From contig NZ_AP029019.1 of assembly GCF_037101375.1 (NCBI RefSeq), positions 2,826,001 through 2,890,000 on the forward strand: 64,000 nucleotides of DNA, read 5' to 3'. The number at the start of each line of letters is the position of its first letter. Position 1 is the first letter of the stretch. The translations under genes and the position numbers were made by a program. The notes beneath the pieces were generated by a model. That model ran no database searches. It had not been told where the DNA came from and saw only the letters and a program-made list of their open reading frames with translations. Shown piece after piece: positions 18,033 to 29,250 of the stretch. The stretch is from Acidovorax sp. DW039. Lineage in GTDB: Bacteria; Pseudomonadota; Gammaproteobacteria; Burkholderiales; Burkholderiaceae_C.

Positions 18033-19523
18033 TCAGCGGGCTGCGAGCGCTTTATAGACACCGCAACCAACAAACCAGCCGTCGATTTCATGGACGAATG
18101 ACATCTTGGTCTGTACCACGCCGGTTGCGGGGTTGGTGATGTCGTACTCCACCCAGCCGGGGCCGTGACGGGCCTGGTTCACGATATCGCGCACCAGCTT
18201 GTCTCCCGCAATGCCCGGAATATCCTGCACCCGCGTACCCACCTTTGCGGGGTTGCCGCCGAAGGCCAGGTAACGGCCATTCTCGTCCAGCACAAAGACA
18301 TACATGTCACGGTCGTGGAAACCGCTGGAAGGATCGGTAATGCGGCGTAGGAACGTGTCACCGCCGCCACTTGCGCGGCGTAGGGCCACCGCCTTGCGAA
18401 CCAGTTCGACCGCCTCATGTGCCGTACCTTGCTGAAGGCGGAATGCTGCTACGGCCTGGTTCAGCGTGCTGGCGCGGTGCTCCAGGGCCTCAGCCTGCTG
18501 CACGGCCAAGCCCACCATCTGGGCGTTGTCCTGGGTAATCTGGTCCAGCTGTTGCACGGCGCCGCTGATTTCCTTGAGGCCTGTGCTTTGTTCGTGGCTG
18601 GAGCTGGATATCTCGCTCATGCTGGCAGCCACGCTGTGAATTCCGCTCGCCATGGCCGAAATCCCTTCCCCTGCAGAACGGATCAGCTCGGCACTGGACT
18701 CCACTTGCTCCACAGAAGTCTGGATCAGGTCCCTGATCTCCCGTGCAGCCTCGCTGGAACGCTGGGCAAGCATCCGGACCTCAGAAGCCACGACTGCAAA
18801 TCCGCGCCCTTGCTCACCAGCCCGGGCAGCTTCCACGGCTGCATTCAGGGCCAGGATGTTGGTTTGAAACGCGATGCCGTCAATCACCCCGATGATTTCG
18901 CTCATACGGCGCGCACCCTGCTGAATTGCCTGCACAGAATCCACAGCCTTGGCCATTGCATGGGCACCGCTGTCTGCAGCCTGGCGTACAGCCCCCGCCC
19001 GCTGGTCTGCCGCCAATGCGGTCTGCGCATTGTTTTGCACGGTCGACGAAAGCTCTTCCACGCTGGCTGCGGTTTGCTCCAGATTGGCCGCCTGCTGTTC
19101 CGTACGGTCGGATAAAGCTCTGTTGCCCTGTGCCAGACTCTCGCCCGCATGGGCCACCAAGGCAGCGTTGCTGCGAATGTCAGCCACCATGGCCGACAGC
19201 TTGTAAACCATGTGGTCCAAAGCGACAGCCATTTCAGACAATTCATCACGGCCCCGCAAGCGGGCTTGCACGGTGAGATCGCCCTGCGTCGTCTTGAGCA
19301 TGGAGCCTGACAGCACATTCAGGTCTTGTGCCAGGCTGCCCCACAGTGCCCACTGCATGTAGAGAAACAGCGTCACAACCAGGGCAACGAGCCAGACGGG
19401 TGCCGAAAAAGCACACAAGGCAACAGCCAGTAATGCGGGCCCAGTGCAGCACAGAAGTTTGCTGGCAAGACGCATCTGCCGCATGCACCTTGGGCCCACT
19501 TCCCACAGAGAAAACTTTGCCAT
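18033..19523 (-). CDS. methyl-accepting chemotaxis protein with C-terminal Cache domain
   Basis: This chemoreceptor has 496 residues. A hydrophobic stretch at about 22-62 can cross the membrane twice with almost no periplasmic loop. A HAMP-like linker follows at about 60-115 and the signalling coiled coil at 130-365, with the conserved tip ([23 protein letters not shown] and [10 protein letters not shown]) that contacts CheA and CheW. Residues about 370-493 form a small Cache-type sensor domain ([20 protein letters not shown] ... [11 protein letters not shown]). Cache domains usually sit in the periplasm before the HAMP, so a cytoplasmic C-terminal one is unusual. The start has a strong ribosome site, AGGAGAC. 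No CheR pentapeptide is seen. Confidence 0.88.
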   Translation of the reverse strand: MAKFSLWEVGPRCMRQMRLASKLLCCTGPALLAVALCAFSAPVWLVALVVTLFLYMQWALWGSLAQDLNVLSGSMLKTTQGDLTVQARLRGRDELSEMAVALDHMVYKLSAMVADIRSNAALVAHAGESLAQGNRALSDRTEQQAANLEQTAASVEELSSTVQNNAQTALAADQRAGAVRQAADSGAHAMAKAVDSVQAIQQGARRMSEIIGVIDGIAFQTNILALNAAVEAARAGEQGRGFAVVASEVRMLAQRSSEAAREIRDLIQTSVEQVESSAELIRSAGEGISAMASGIHSVAASMSEISSSSHEQSTGLKEISGAVQQLDQITQDNAQMVGLAVQQAEALEHRASTLNQAVAAFRLQQGTAHEAVELVRKAVALRRASGGGDTFLRRITDPSSGFHDRDMYVFVLDENGRYLAFGGNPAKVGTRVQDIPGIAGDKLVRDIVNQARHGPGWVEYDITNPATGVVQTKMSFVHEIDGWFVGCGVYKALAAR

Positions 19524-19685
19524 CTTGTCTCCTGTTCTATTTGTCTCTGACCCATGCTAGGAAGTCGCTCTTACGTCGGGTTGACGAATCGGCAACGCTT
19601 CGGGTTAACGATAGGTTCAGAATGTCCGATCTGCTCACCCTTGCAGCCGAAGCCATGGTGCATGCATCCACCATAATGCAACCCC

Positions 19686-20891
19686 ATGAATTCCCTGCTC
19701 TCTCTCCTGCAGCCTTACCCCTTTGAGCGGTTAAAGCAGCTCTTTGCCGATGTCACGCCCCCCGCCCAGTACTCTGCGATCAGTCTGGGCATGGGAGAGC
19801 CTCGTCACCCGACACCGCAATTCATCAAAGACACACTTTGCAACAATCTGGAGGGACTCGCCAGCTACCCTGCTACGGCTGGGGACATTCGCCTGCGCAC
19901 GGCCTTTACGGACTGGATCGCGCGTCGCTACCAGTTGCAGCTGGACCCCGTCACTCAGGTACTGCCGATCAATGGCTCGCGCGAAGCCTTGTTCGCTTTC
20001 GCCCAAACAGTGATCGATGCGGCACAACCTGACCCCGTCGTGGTGTGCCCCAACCCGTTCTATCAAATCTACGAAGGCGCAGCATTGCTGGCCGGGGCCA
20101 CGCCCTACTACGCGCCCAGTGACCCGGCGCGCAACTTTGCGGTGGACTGGGACAGCGTGCCCTTGGAGGTCTGGAAGCGCACCCAGCTGATTTTTGTGTG
20201 CTCCCCCGGTAACCCGACAGGCGCGGTGATGCCGCTCAATGAATGGCACAAGCTGTTTGCCCTCAGCGACCGCTATGGTTTCGTCATCGCATCCGATGAG
20301 TGCTACAGCGAGATCTACTTCCGCGATGAGCCTCCGCTGGGTGGCCTGGAGGCTGCCAAAAAACTGGGACGGCATGATTTCAGGAACCTGATTTCCTTCA
20401 CCAGCCTGTCCAAGCGCAGCAACGTGCCGGGGCTGCGCAGCGGCTTCGTGGCGGGCGATGCAGCCCTCATCAAGAGCTTCCTGCTGTATCGCACCTACCA
20501 CGGCAGCGCCATGAGCCCCATTGTTCAGGAGGCGAGCATTGCGGCCTGGGCCGATGAGGAACACGTCATCCAGAACCGTGCGCTGTATCGCAAAAAGTTT
20601 GCACAGGTCACCCCTTTGCTGGCCGGTGTGATGGAACTGGCCCTGCCAGACGCCAGTTTTTACCTGTGGGCCAAGGTTCCCGATGCCCTGGGCATGACCG
20701 ACGCCGAATTCGCGAAGGCCCTGCTGGCTCAATACAATGTCACCGTGCTGCCCGGCAGCTACCTGGCCCGCGAGGCCCAGGGCAGCAACCCCGGTGCGCA
20801 GCGCGTGCGCATGGCCCTCGTGGCCGACACCGAAGAATGCGTGGAAGCCGCACTGCGCATCGTCCAATTCATCCAATCCCGTACTGCTTGA
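19686..20891 (+). CDS. dapC: succinyldiaminopimelate transaminase
   Basis: This is a PLP-dependent aminotransferase that converts N-succinyl-2-amino-6-ketopimelate to N-succinyl-LL-diaminopimelate in the succinylase route to lysine and meso-DAP. It has 401 residues with class I fold features: [20 protein letters not shown] and the PLP lysine in [18 protein letters not shown]. It is the first gene of dapC-dapD-pilU-dapE-prmB, and dapD starts 5 bp after its stop. The context makes the DapC assignment firm. Confidence 0.93.
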   Translation: MNSLLSLLQPYPFERLKQLFADVTPPAQYSAISLGMGEPRHPTPQFIKDTLCNNLEGLASYPATAGDIRLRTAFTDWIARRYQLQLDPVTQVLPINGSREALFAFAQTVIDAAQPDPVVVCPNPFYQIYEGAALLAGATPYYAPSDPARNFAVDWDSVPLEVWKRTQLIFVCSPGNPTGAVMPLNEWHKLFALSDRYGFVIASDECYSEIYFRDEPPLGGLEAAKKLGRHDFRNLISFTSLSKRSNVPGLRSGFVAGDAALIKSFLLYRTYHGSAMSPIVQEASIAAWADEEHVIQNRALYRKKFAQVTPLLAGVMELALPDASFYLWAKVPDALGMTDAEFAKALLAQYNVTVLPGSYLAREAQGSNPGAQRVRMALVADTEECVEAALRIVQFIQSRTA

Positions 20892-20896
20892 ACACC

Positions 20897-21730
20897 ATGA
20901 GCCAACAACTGCAAAACATCATCGAAACCGCATGGGAGAACCGTGCCAGCCTCTCCCCTGCTTCGGCCCCCAAGGAAGTTGCAGATGCGGTGGAACAGGT
21001 GATTGCTGAACTGAACAACGGCAGCCTGCGCGTGGCGACCCGCGAGGCTGTGGGCCAGTGGACCGTACACCAGTGGGTCAAGAAGGCCGTGCTGCTGTCC
21101 TTCCGCCTCAAGGACAACGAAGTCATCCAGTCGGGCGACCTGACCTTCTATGACAAGGTACAGACCAAGTTTGCGCACCTGAGCGCAGACGAACTCAAGG
21201 CCACCGGCGTGCGCGTGGTGCCCCCTGCCGTGGCGCGCCGCGGCAGCTACATCGCCAAGGGTGCCATCCTGATGCCCTCTTACGTGAACATCGGCGCCTA
21301 CGTGGGCGAAGGCACCATGGTGGACACCTGGGCCACCGTGGGCTCTTGCGCACAGATTGGCGCAGGCGTGCACCTGTCTGGCGGCGTGGGCATTGGCGGC
21401 GTGCTGGAGCCCCTGCAGGCCGGCCCCACCATCATTGAAGACAACTGCTTCATCGGCGCACGCTCCGAAGTCGTCGAAGGCGTGGTGGTGGAAGAAAACT
21501 CGGTGCTGGGCATGGGCGTGTACCTGGGCCAAAGCACCCCCATCTTCAACCGCGCCACCGGCGAAATCAGCTACGGCCGCGTGCCTGCCGGCTCCGTGGT
21601 GGTCAGCGGCAACCTGCCCAAGACGGCGGCCAACGGCGCACCTTACAGCATGTACGCCGCGATCATCGTCAAGCAGGTGGATGCACAGACACGTTCCAAG
21701 ACCAGCATCAACGACCTGCTGCGCGACTGA
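20897..21730 (+). CDS. dapD: 2,3,4,5-tetrahydropyridine-2,6-dicarboxylate N-succinyltransferase
   Basis: This enzyme transfers succinyl from succinyl-CoA to tetrahydrodipicolinate, the committed step of the succinylase DAP pathway. It has 277 residues. The left-handed beta-helix hexapeptide repeats run from about residue 110 to 230 ([53 protein letters not shown]). The start used is [16 protein letters not shown], 5 bp after dapC. The frame stays open far upstream through dapC, but that extension is not gene sequence. Confidence 0.95.
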   Translation: MSQQLQNIIETAWENRASLSPASAPKEVADAVEQVIAELNNGSLRVATREAVGQWTVHQWVKKAVLLSFRLKDNEVIQSGDLTFYDKVQTKFAHLSADELKATGVRVVPPAVARRGSYIAKGAILMPSYVNIGAYVGEGTMVDTWATVGSCAQIGAGVHLSGGVGIGGVLEPLQAGPTIIEDNCFIGARSEVVEGVVVEENSVLGMGVYLGQSTPIFNRATGEISYGRVPAGSVVVSGNLPKTAANGAPYSMYAAIIVKQVDAQTRSKTSINDLLRD

Positions 21731-21845
21731 TGGCGCAAGCCGCGTGGCAATGTTGATCTGAACCCGTTGATGAACTGATCACCCATAGCACCTGAAAACA
21801 GGCACGCCGAGGCTGTTGGCCGACCGATAACGAGAGGGAAACACC

Positions 21846-23006
21846 ATGAGTACGATGGAGCGGATTCTTCGCCTGATGAGCGAGAAAAAGGCATCAGACG
21901 TCTACCTGTCTGCCAACGCACCGGCGCTGATTAAGATCAACGGGGAGTGCATCCCCATCAACAACCAGATTCTTCCGGCAGACGCGCCACGCAACCTGCT
22001 GTCAGAAATCGTTCCCCCGGACCGTATCGAGGAGCTGGAAGAGACGGGCGAGCTGAACATGGGGGTGCCACTGAGCGGCGTGGGGCGTTTCCGTGTCAGC
22101 GCAATGCGCCAGCGGGGAAGCTATGCGGTCGTCATCCGCTTCATCTCGCAGCAGATTCCAGAGTTTGAGACGCTGAACCTGCCCCCCGTGCTCAAGGACC
22201 TGATCATGGAAAAGCGGGGACTGATTCTGGTGGTGGGCGCCACTGGTTCAGGCAAGAGCACCACGCTGGCCTCCATGATCGACACCCGCAACAACGCGAT
22301 GTCGGGCCACATTCTCACCATCGAAGACCCGGTGGAATACCAGTTCCGCAACAAGAAGTCGATCGTGAACCAGCGCGAGATTGGCAGTGACACCCAGTCG
22401 CTGCAGACAGCGCTGAAGAACGCGCTGCGCCAGGCCCCGGATGTGATCCTGATTGGCGAAATCCGGGATCGCGAGACCATGTCTGCCGCAATTGCCTACG
22501 CCCAGTCGGGCCACCTGTGCCTGGCCACCCTGCACGGCAACAACAGCTACCAGGCCCTGAACCGTATCCTCAGCTTCTACCCGGTAGAAGTGCGCCCCAC
22601 CATGCTGGGCGACCTGGCATCGGCGCTCAAGGCCATCATCTCCCAGCGCCTGGTGCGCACGCTGGATGGCGGGCGCGTGCCCGCTGTCGAGGTCATGCTC
22701 AACACCAAGCTGGTATCCGATCTGGTGGAAAAAGGCGACTTCTCTGGCGTGCGTGAAGCCATGGAGAAGTCCATGGCCGAGGGCTCGCAGACCTTCGAGG
22801 AAGCGCTGGCCCACCTGATCATGGAAAAGAAGATCGACCGCAAGGAAGGCATGGCCTACGCCGACTCGCCAACCAACCTGATGTGGCGTCTGCAAAACGA
22901 CTTCGCCCTGGCAGCCAATGCAGCCAAGGCACAAAAAGAAGCCCGCGAAACACCCGACGACCAGCCCTCCTTCACCGAGATCGTGCTGGACGTCAAAGGG
23001 GGCTGA
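21846..23006 (+). CDS. pilU: PilT/PilU-family type IV pilus retraction ATPase
   Basis: This is a hexameric secretion ATPase that powers pilus disassembly at the inner membrane. Walker A is GATGSGKST, the Asp box IEDPVEYQF, the Walker B region GEIRDRETM and the His box CLATLHGNNSYQALNR. Its 386 residues and C-terminal tail exceed PilT (about 345) and match PilU. The ATG has a good GAGGG site. No other pilus gene is in the window; it sits inside the dap cluster between dapD and dapE, which is odd for a motility gene. Confidence 0.88.
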   Translation: MSTMERILRLMSEKKASDVYLSANAPALIKINGECIPINNQILPADAPRNLLSEIVPPDRIEELEETGELNMGVPLSGVGRFRVSAMRQRGSYAVVIRFISQQIPEFETLNLPPVLKDLIMEKRGLILVVGATGSGKSTTLASMIDTRNNAMSGHILTIEDPVEYQFRNKKSIVNQREIGSDTQSLQTALKNALRQAPDVILIGEIRDRETMSAAIAYAQSGHLCLATLHGNNSYQALNRILSFYPVEVRPTMLGDLASALKAIISQRLVRTLDGGRVPAVEVMLNTKLVSDLVEKGDFSGVREAMEKSMAEGSQTFEEALAHLIMEKKIDRKEGMAYADSPTNLMWRLQNDFALAANAAKAQKEARETPDDQPSFTEIVLDVKGG

Positions 23007-25246
<2,240 letters not shown>

Positions 25247-25436
25247 GGCAGCCTTGCGGGGGAAGGTTCCGCACACCGTACTCGGAACGCCACCTGCCTA
25301 CCCAAGCGCAACCAACGATAATCAGTAGATTTCGAGCGCTTCCCGACCCGCAAAGTCAGCCTGTGCTGACCCGCTGTGAAGCCCCACTGCGAAGGCACGC
25401 ATCCGCTGCGCTTGCGTCCTTCTTGCCTGCATTTTC

Positions 25437-27500
25437 ATGATCACTCTCAAAAACATCGTCCTGCGCCGTGGCACCAAGGTGCTGCTGGACAACGTCTCCA
25501 CCACCATCAACCCCGGCGAAAAGGTGGGCCTGGTGGGGCGCAATGGCGCAGGCAAATCCACCCTGTTTGCCCTGCTGAACGGCAGCCTGCACGAGGACGG
25601 TGGCGACTTCTCCATTCCCCGTCAGTGGCGCATGGCTCAGGTGGCGCAGAACATGCCCGAGACAGATGAGACTGCGACCGCCTTTGTGCTGGCCGGTGAT
25701 ACCCGGCTGGCAGAACTGAAGGCAGAGCTGGCGCGCCTGGAAGGCAGTGATGCAAGTGACGACGATGCCGAGCACGGCATGGCCATCGCCCAGGTCTACA
25801 CAGACTTGGCCGATGCAGGCGACCATGACGCTGTGCCGCGGGCCCAGGCCCTGATCCTGGGGCTGGGCTTTCAATCGCACGAGCTGGACCGGCCAGTCAA
25901 CAGCTTCTCAGGCGGGTGGCGTATGCGGCTGCAGCTCGCGCGCGCGCTGATGTGCCCCTCAGACCTTCTGTTGCTCGACGAACCCACCAACCACTTGGAC
26001 CTGGATGCGCTGGTCTGGCTGGAAGCCTGGCTCAAAAAGTACCCCGGTACGATGATCGTGATCAGCCATGACCGGGAGTTTCTGGATGCAGTGACCAACG
26101 TGACGCTGCAAATCGACAGCGCTCGCCTCACCCGATACGGCGGCAACTACAGCAAGTTTGAAGAGCTGCGCGCCCAGCAAATGGAACTGCAACAGGCGGC
26201 ATACGCCAAGCAGCAGGACAAGATTGCCCACCTGCAAAAGTTCATTGATCGCTTCAAGGCCAAGGCCAGCAAGGCCAAACAGGCCCAAAGCCGCGTCAAG
26301 GCGCTGGAGCGTATGGAGAAAGTAGCGCCGCTGCTGGCTGAAGCGGAGTTCACATTCGAGTTCAAGGAACCCGTCAACCTGCCCAATCCCATGCTCGCCA
26401 TCAGCGAGGCCTCGTTTGGCTACGTCGGCGAGGACGAAGTCAAAACCATCCTGCGCGGAGTGAACCGGTCCGTTCTGGCAGGCCAGCGCATCGGTATTCT
26501 GGGTGCCAACGGCCAGGGTAAGTCCACCCTGGTCAAAACCATTGCCCGCGAAATGGCTCCGTTGGCAGGCAGCGTGACCGAAGGCAAGGGCCTGTCGATA
26601 GGCTACTTTGCGCAGCAGGAGTTGGACGTGCTGCGCCCTGCCGAGAACCCCTTGGAACACATGATCCGCTTGGCACGCGACATGGGTTCCGCCGCCAGGG
26701 AGTCCACCCGCGAGCAGGATCTGCGCAGCTTCCTGGGCAGCTTCAATTTCTCGGGCGATATGGTGAAACAGCCGGTGGGCACCATGAGCGGTGGAGAAAA
26801 GGCACGACTGGTGCTGGCCATGATGGTGTGGCAACGCCCCAACCTGCTGCTGCTGGACGAGCCGACCAACCACCTGGATCTGGCAACCCGTGAAGCCCTG
26901 TCCATGGCCCTCAATGAGTTTGAGGGCACCGTGATGCTGGTCAGCCATGACCGCGCACTGCTGCGCGCCGTGTGTGACGAGTTCTGGCTGGTGGGTCGAG
27001 GCGTGGTCGGCCCCTTTGACGGGGATCTGGACGACTACCAACGCTACCTGCTGGAGGAATCCAAGCGCCTGCGCGAGCAAGCGAAGCTGGACGAAATCGC
27101 AGCCAAGGCCAATGAGAGTGCACTCCCCCCCGTTGAGAAGCCTTTGGCTTCCATGGCTTTGACGCAGCAACCAGCCCTGGTCATCAAGAGCCCGCAGCCT
27201 TCAGCAGCCTCGCGCGACAGCAAGGAACAGCGCAAGCTGGAAGCCCAGGCCCGCCAGCAACTGGCAGAGAAAACGCGCCCTTTGAGAAAAGAGCTGGAGC
27301 AAATCGACAAAAGGTTGGCTCAGTTGTCTGCGGAACGGGCAGAGCTGGAGGACCGCCTGGCTCAACCCATCCCTCCCGCAGAGATCGCAGAGTGCGGCAA
27401 GCGCCTCAAACAGGGGGGCGATGAGATAGCTGCACTGGAGGAACGCTGGCTGGAAATTTCCACTGCGCTCGAAGAAATGGGATCTACAACTGTGAACTAA
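25437..27500 (+). CDS. yheS: ABC-F family ATPase (YheS-like)
   Basis: This is a soluble tandem ABC ATPase that acts on the ribosome rather than in a membrane transporter. It has 687 residues and two nucleotide-binding domains. Each has a Walker A (GRNGAGKST, GANGQGKST), a signature (FSGGW, MSGGE) and a Walker B with DEPTNHLDL. Between them is the ABC-F linker, rich in Lys and Gln (KQQDKIAHLQKFIDRFKAKASKAKQAQSR). The C-terminus is a charged coiled-coil tail. The domain order and tail fit YheS; the exact translational role is unproven. Confidence 0.88.
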   Translation: MITLKNIVLRRGTKVLLDNVSTTINPGEKVGLVGRNGAGKSTLFALLNGSLHEDGGDFSIPRQWRMAQVAQNMPETDETATAFVLAGDTRLAELKAELARLEGSDASDDDAEHGMAIAQVYTDLADAGDHDAVPRAQALILGLGFQSHELDRPVNSFSGGWRMRLQLARALMCPSDLLLLDEPTNHLDLDALVWLEAWLKKYPGTMIVISHDREFLDAVTNVTLQIDSARLTRYGGNYSKFEELRAQQMELQQAAYAKQQDKIAHLQKFIDRFKAKASKAKQAQSRVKALERMEKVAPLLAEAEFTFEFKEPVNLPNPMLAISEASFGYVGEDEVKTILRGVNRSVLAGQRIGILGANGQGKSTLVKTIAREMAPLAGSVTEGKGLSIGYFAQQELDVLRPAENPLEHMIRLARDMGSAARESTREQDLRSFLGSFNFSGDMVKQPVGTMSGGEKARLVLAMMVWQRPNLLLLDEPTNHLDLATREALSMALNEFEGTVMLVSHDRALLRAVCDEFWLVGRGVVGPFDGDLDDYQRYLLEESKRLREQAKLDEIAAKANESALPPVEKPLASMALTQQPALVIKSPQPSAASRDSKEQRKLEAQARQQLAEKTRPLRKELEQIDKRLAQLSAERAELEDRLAQPIPPAEIAECGKRLKQGGDEIAALEERWLEISTALEEMGSTTVN

Positions 27501-27556
27501 TTTGCAACCACTTGTATTCAAAGGTGGCTATTTTTGCCGTCAGGCCACGCCAATAC

Positions 27557-27583
27557 TGCGCAAGCTGCTATCTTTTTTGAAAA
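27557..27583 (-). repeat. possible fragment of the interspersed repeat
   Basis: GCGCAAGCTGCTATC followed by TTTTTTGA resembles the reverse hairpin half of the repeat. It is short and the second arm is missing, so this is the weakest copy. It lies upstream of the first tiny peptide unit. Confidence 0.3.
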
Positions 27584-27626
27584 CTTTCGGGCAATCTAGA
27601 GGGCTTGCAAATTTTTTCAAAATGGC

Positions 27627-27654
27627 GTCAACCAAGCGGTGAGGCTGGGCGTTG
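27627..27654 (+). promoter_or_regulatory. promoter-like block of peptide unit 1
   Basis: GTCAACC (27627-27633), 16 bp, then CGTTG (27650-27654). The CAGGAG ribosome site follows at 27666, exactly 16 bp after the start of CGTT. An AT-rich stretch (AAATTTTTTC) lies just upstream. The same blocks and spacings occur before units 2 and 3. AAC near -35 and CGT near -10 recall ECF sigma-factor promoters; this is inference. Confidence 0.6.
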
Positions 27655-27678
27655 TGGAGTCATATCAGGAGCAATTCC

Positions 27679-27753
27679 ATGACCCACACCGCAAACACCA
27701 CAGTCTGGCCTAACGATGAGCGTGACCGCAAGCGCGCTCCATACCTCGGCTGA
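27679..27753 (+). CDS. tiny conserved peptide 1 (24 residues, WPNDERDRKR core)
   Basis: The ATG follows CAGGAG by 7 bases. The peptide begins MTHTANTT and continues VWPNDERDRKRAPYLG. Two paralogues follow within 420 bp. In the 10 core positions where all three peptides agree, 8 codons differ between copies at the third base only, which is strong evidence of translation under selection. No known family is recognised. The core is very hydrophilic and charged, with no signal peptide or membrane segment. No terminator follows this unit. Confidence 0.8.
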   Translation: MTHTANTTVWPNDERDRKRAPYLG

Positions 27754-27795
27754 CCCGGCGATCTAAAAATTTTTTTGCGCAGCGTGCAAAACAAG

Positions 27796-27823
27796 GTCAA
27801 CCGCAAAGCAGCCCACTGCGTTA
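27796..27823 (+). promoter_or_regulatory. promoter-like block of peptide unit 2
   Basis: GTCAACC (27796-27802), 16 bp, then CGTTA (27819-27823), with CAGGAG at 27835, again 16 bp after CGTT starts. AAAATTTTTTT lies upstream at about 27766-27776. The 16-bp spacer sequence differs from those of units 1 and 3 while the end blocks are conserved, as expected for a promoter. Confidence 0.65.
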
Positions 27824-27849
27824 CAGGTACATCTCAGGAGTTTTTGGTT

Positions 27850-27927
27850 ATGAACACCCAAGCAATGAACACAGTCTGGCCAGATGATGAACGTGACCGC
27901 AAGCGTTCCCCTGCGGCTCGCGGTTGA
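27850..27927 (+). CDS. tiny conserved peptide 2 (25 residues, WPDDERDRKR core)
   Basis: The ATG is 9 bases after CAGGAG. The peptide begins MNTQAMNT and continues VWPDDERDRKRSPAARG. The core is identical to that of peptide 3 and differs from peptide 1 by one residue (D for N). A strong intrinsic terminator lies 51 bp after the stop, so units 1 and 2 may end there. Function unknown. Confidence 0.82.
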   Translation: MNTQAMNTVWPDDERDRKRSPAARG

Positions 27928-27978
27928 GCGCTTTGTATTTCCAGACACACTAAAAACATAAGTTCCGTGTTGTCCTTT

Positions 27979-28004
27979 AGCCCCGCACTGCGGGGCTTTG
28001 TTTT
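27979..28004 (+). terminator. intrinsic terminator after peptide unit 2
   Basis: An 8-bp stem AGCCCCGC/GCGGGGCT with loop ACT is followed by TTGTTTT. This is a classic rho-independent structure on the plus strand. Confidence 0.85.
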
Positions 28005-28038
28005 GCCTGGAAACAGTTCGGAAACTTTTAAAAATGAT

Positions 28039-28066
28039 GTCAACCGTGTTAACCCGAAAGGCGTTA
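28039..28066 (+). promoter_or_regulatory. promoter-like block of peptide unit 3
   Basis: GTCAACC (28039-28045), 16 bp, then CGTTA (28062-28066), with CAGGAG at 28078, again 16 bp after CGTT starts. AAACTTTTAAAAA lies just upstream. Because a terminator precedes it, unit 3 needs its own promoter, which supports this reading. Confidence 0.68.
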
Positions 28067-28093
28067 CATAGGCATCACAGGAGCTTTTTGAGC

Positions 28094-28168
28094 ATGAAAC
28101 ACACCGCACTTTTGAACGCTTGGCCCGATGACGAACGCGATCGCAAACGCGCTCCATTGACCGTTTAA
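28094..28168 (+). CDS. tiny conserved peptide 3 (24 residues, WPDDERDRKR core)
   Basis: The ATG is 10 bases after CAGGAG. The peptide begins MKHTALLN and continues AWPDDERDRKRAPLTV. Compared with peptide 2, the core codons differ almost only at third positions (for example CCA/CCC, GAT/GAC, CGT/CGC, GAC/GAT, AAG/AAA). A bidirectional terminator follows at 28219. Function unknown. Confidence 0.82.
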   Translation: MKHTALLNAWPDDERDRKRAPLTV

Positions 28169-28218
28169 TGCACAAGGCATAAGAAGCCGCTGCCTGTTTT
28201 TTTGTTCTGGCTTCTCCC

Positions 28219-28251
28219 AATAAAAAACCCCGCTGAGCGGGGTTTTTTATT
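28219..28251. terminator. bidirectional intrinsic terminator
   Basis: The stem CCCCGC/GCGGGG with loop TGA is flanked by AATAAAAAA and TTTTTTATT, giving a 15-bp symmetric structure with a T-run on both strands. It lies between the third peptide gene (plus) and phaB (minus) and can stop transcription from both sides. Confidence 0.93.
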
Positions 28252-28310
28252 GCTTTCGTGTTCTCCCCCAACTTGTCATCTTCAAGCTGGGCGGGATTTC
28301 CACAGAAAAA

Positions 28311-29048
28311 TCAGCCCATGTGCAAGCCACCGTTGACCGAGAAGTCTGCACCGGTAGCGTAGCCACCCTCTTCCGAGGCCAGCCAGGCGATGATCGAAGC
28401 GATTTCGCTCGGCTCACCCAGGCGCTTTACCGGTACGGTCGCAACGATCTTTTCCAGCACATCAGGGCGAATGGCCTTGACCATGTCCGTGCCGATGTAT
28501 CCAGGGCTGACGGTGTTCACGGTGACCCCCTTGGTGGCCAGCTCTTGTGCCAGGGCCATCGAGAAACCGTGCATCCCAGCTTTGGCGGCGGAGTAGTTGG
28601 TCTGGCCTGCCTGGCCTTTTTCACCGTTGACGCTGCTGATATTGATAATGCGGCCCCAGCCCTTTTCCACCATGTCTGCCACCACTTGCTTGGTGACGTT
28701 GAACATGCTGTTCAGGTTGGTTTCAATCACGGCATCCCAATCCTCACGCGACATTTTCAGGAACATGCGGTCACGCGTGATGCCGGCATTATTGACCAGC
28801 ACGTCGATGCTGCCGTGCTCGGCCTTGGCTTTCGTAAAAGCCTCCACGGTGGAGTCCCAATCCCCCACGTTGCCCACCGATGCGTAGAACGTGAAACCCA
28901 AGGCTTTTTGTTCTGCCAGCCACTTGCCATGGTCCCGCGTAGGGCCGCACCCGGCAATGACCTTGAATCCGTCCTTGTGCAGACGCTGGCAGATGGCAGT
29001 TCCGATCCCACCCATGCCCCCGGTTACGTACGCTACTTTTTGGCTCAT
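28311..29048 (-). CDS. phaB: acetoacetyl-CoA reductase
   Basis: This NADPH-dependent short-chain dehydrogenase makes (R)-3-hydroxybutyryl-CoA for PHA synthesis. It has 245 residues. The cofactor motif is TGGMGGIG, followed by NNAG, the catalytic Ser in INISSVNG and the YSAAK Tyr/Lys pair, and the family end GADFSVNGGLHMG. The ATG has AGGAG. It is the last gene of phaC-phaA-phaB, about 200 bp after phaA, from which a terminator partly separates it. Confidence 0.95.
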   Translation of the reverse strand: MSQKVAYVTGGMGGIGTAICQRLHKDGFKVIAGCGPTRDHGKWLAEQKALGFTFYASVGNVGDWDSTVEAFTKAKAEHGSIDVLVNNAGITRDRMFLKMSREDWDAVIETNLNSMFNVTKQVVADMVEKGWGRIINISSVNGEKGQAGQTNYSAAKAGMHGFSMALAQELATKGVTVNTVSPGYIGTDMVKAIRPDVLEKIVATVPVKRLGEPSEIASIIAWLASEEGGYATGADFSVNGGLHMG

Positions 29049-29190
29049 GCGATTTCTCCTTGTTTAGTGATCTGCCGCGTATCACTCTACCCAAGAATTG
29101 TGGGCTGTTTGTGCAGGTAAACACTGGATCGTGCGGTCTTTCAGAAAAAATCGCAGGAAATTCCGCTGCTGTCGCATGGCTGCAACCCAC

Positions 29191-29219
29191 AAAAAAGGCC
29201 GCGCAACAGCGCGGCCTTT
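29191..29219 (-). terminator. intrinsic terminator after phaA
   Basis: The 8-bp stem GGCCGCGC/GCGCGGCC with loop AACA, with six A residues on its left as read on the plus strand, forms a terminator with a T6 tail for minus-strand transcription. It lies 31 bp after the phaA stop, so phaB may have its own promoter or depend on read-through. Confidence 0.85.
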
Positions 29220-29250
29220 CAGGAAGAACCCAGCAGAGCTGGGCGGAGCT

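Noticed and set aside
27840..28170. The possibility that the tiny repeated units are a CRISPR array or a non-coding tandem repeat
   Set aside because: Spacing is irregular (171 and 244 bp), and the differences between copies are concentrated at third codon positions, which fits coding paralogues.
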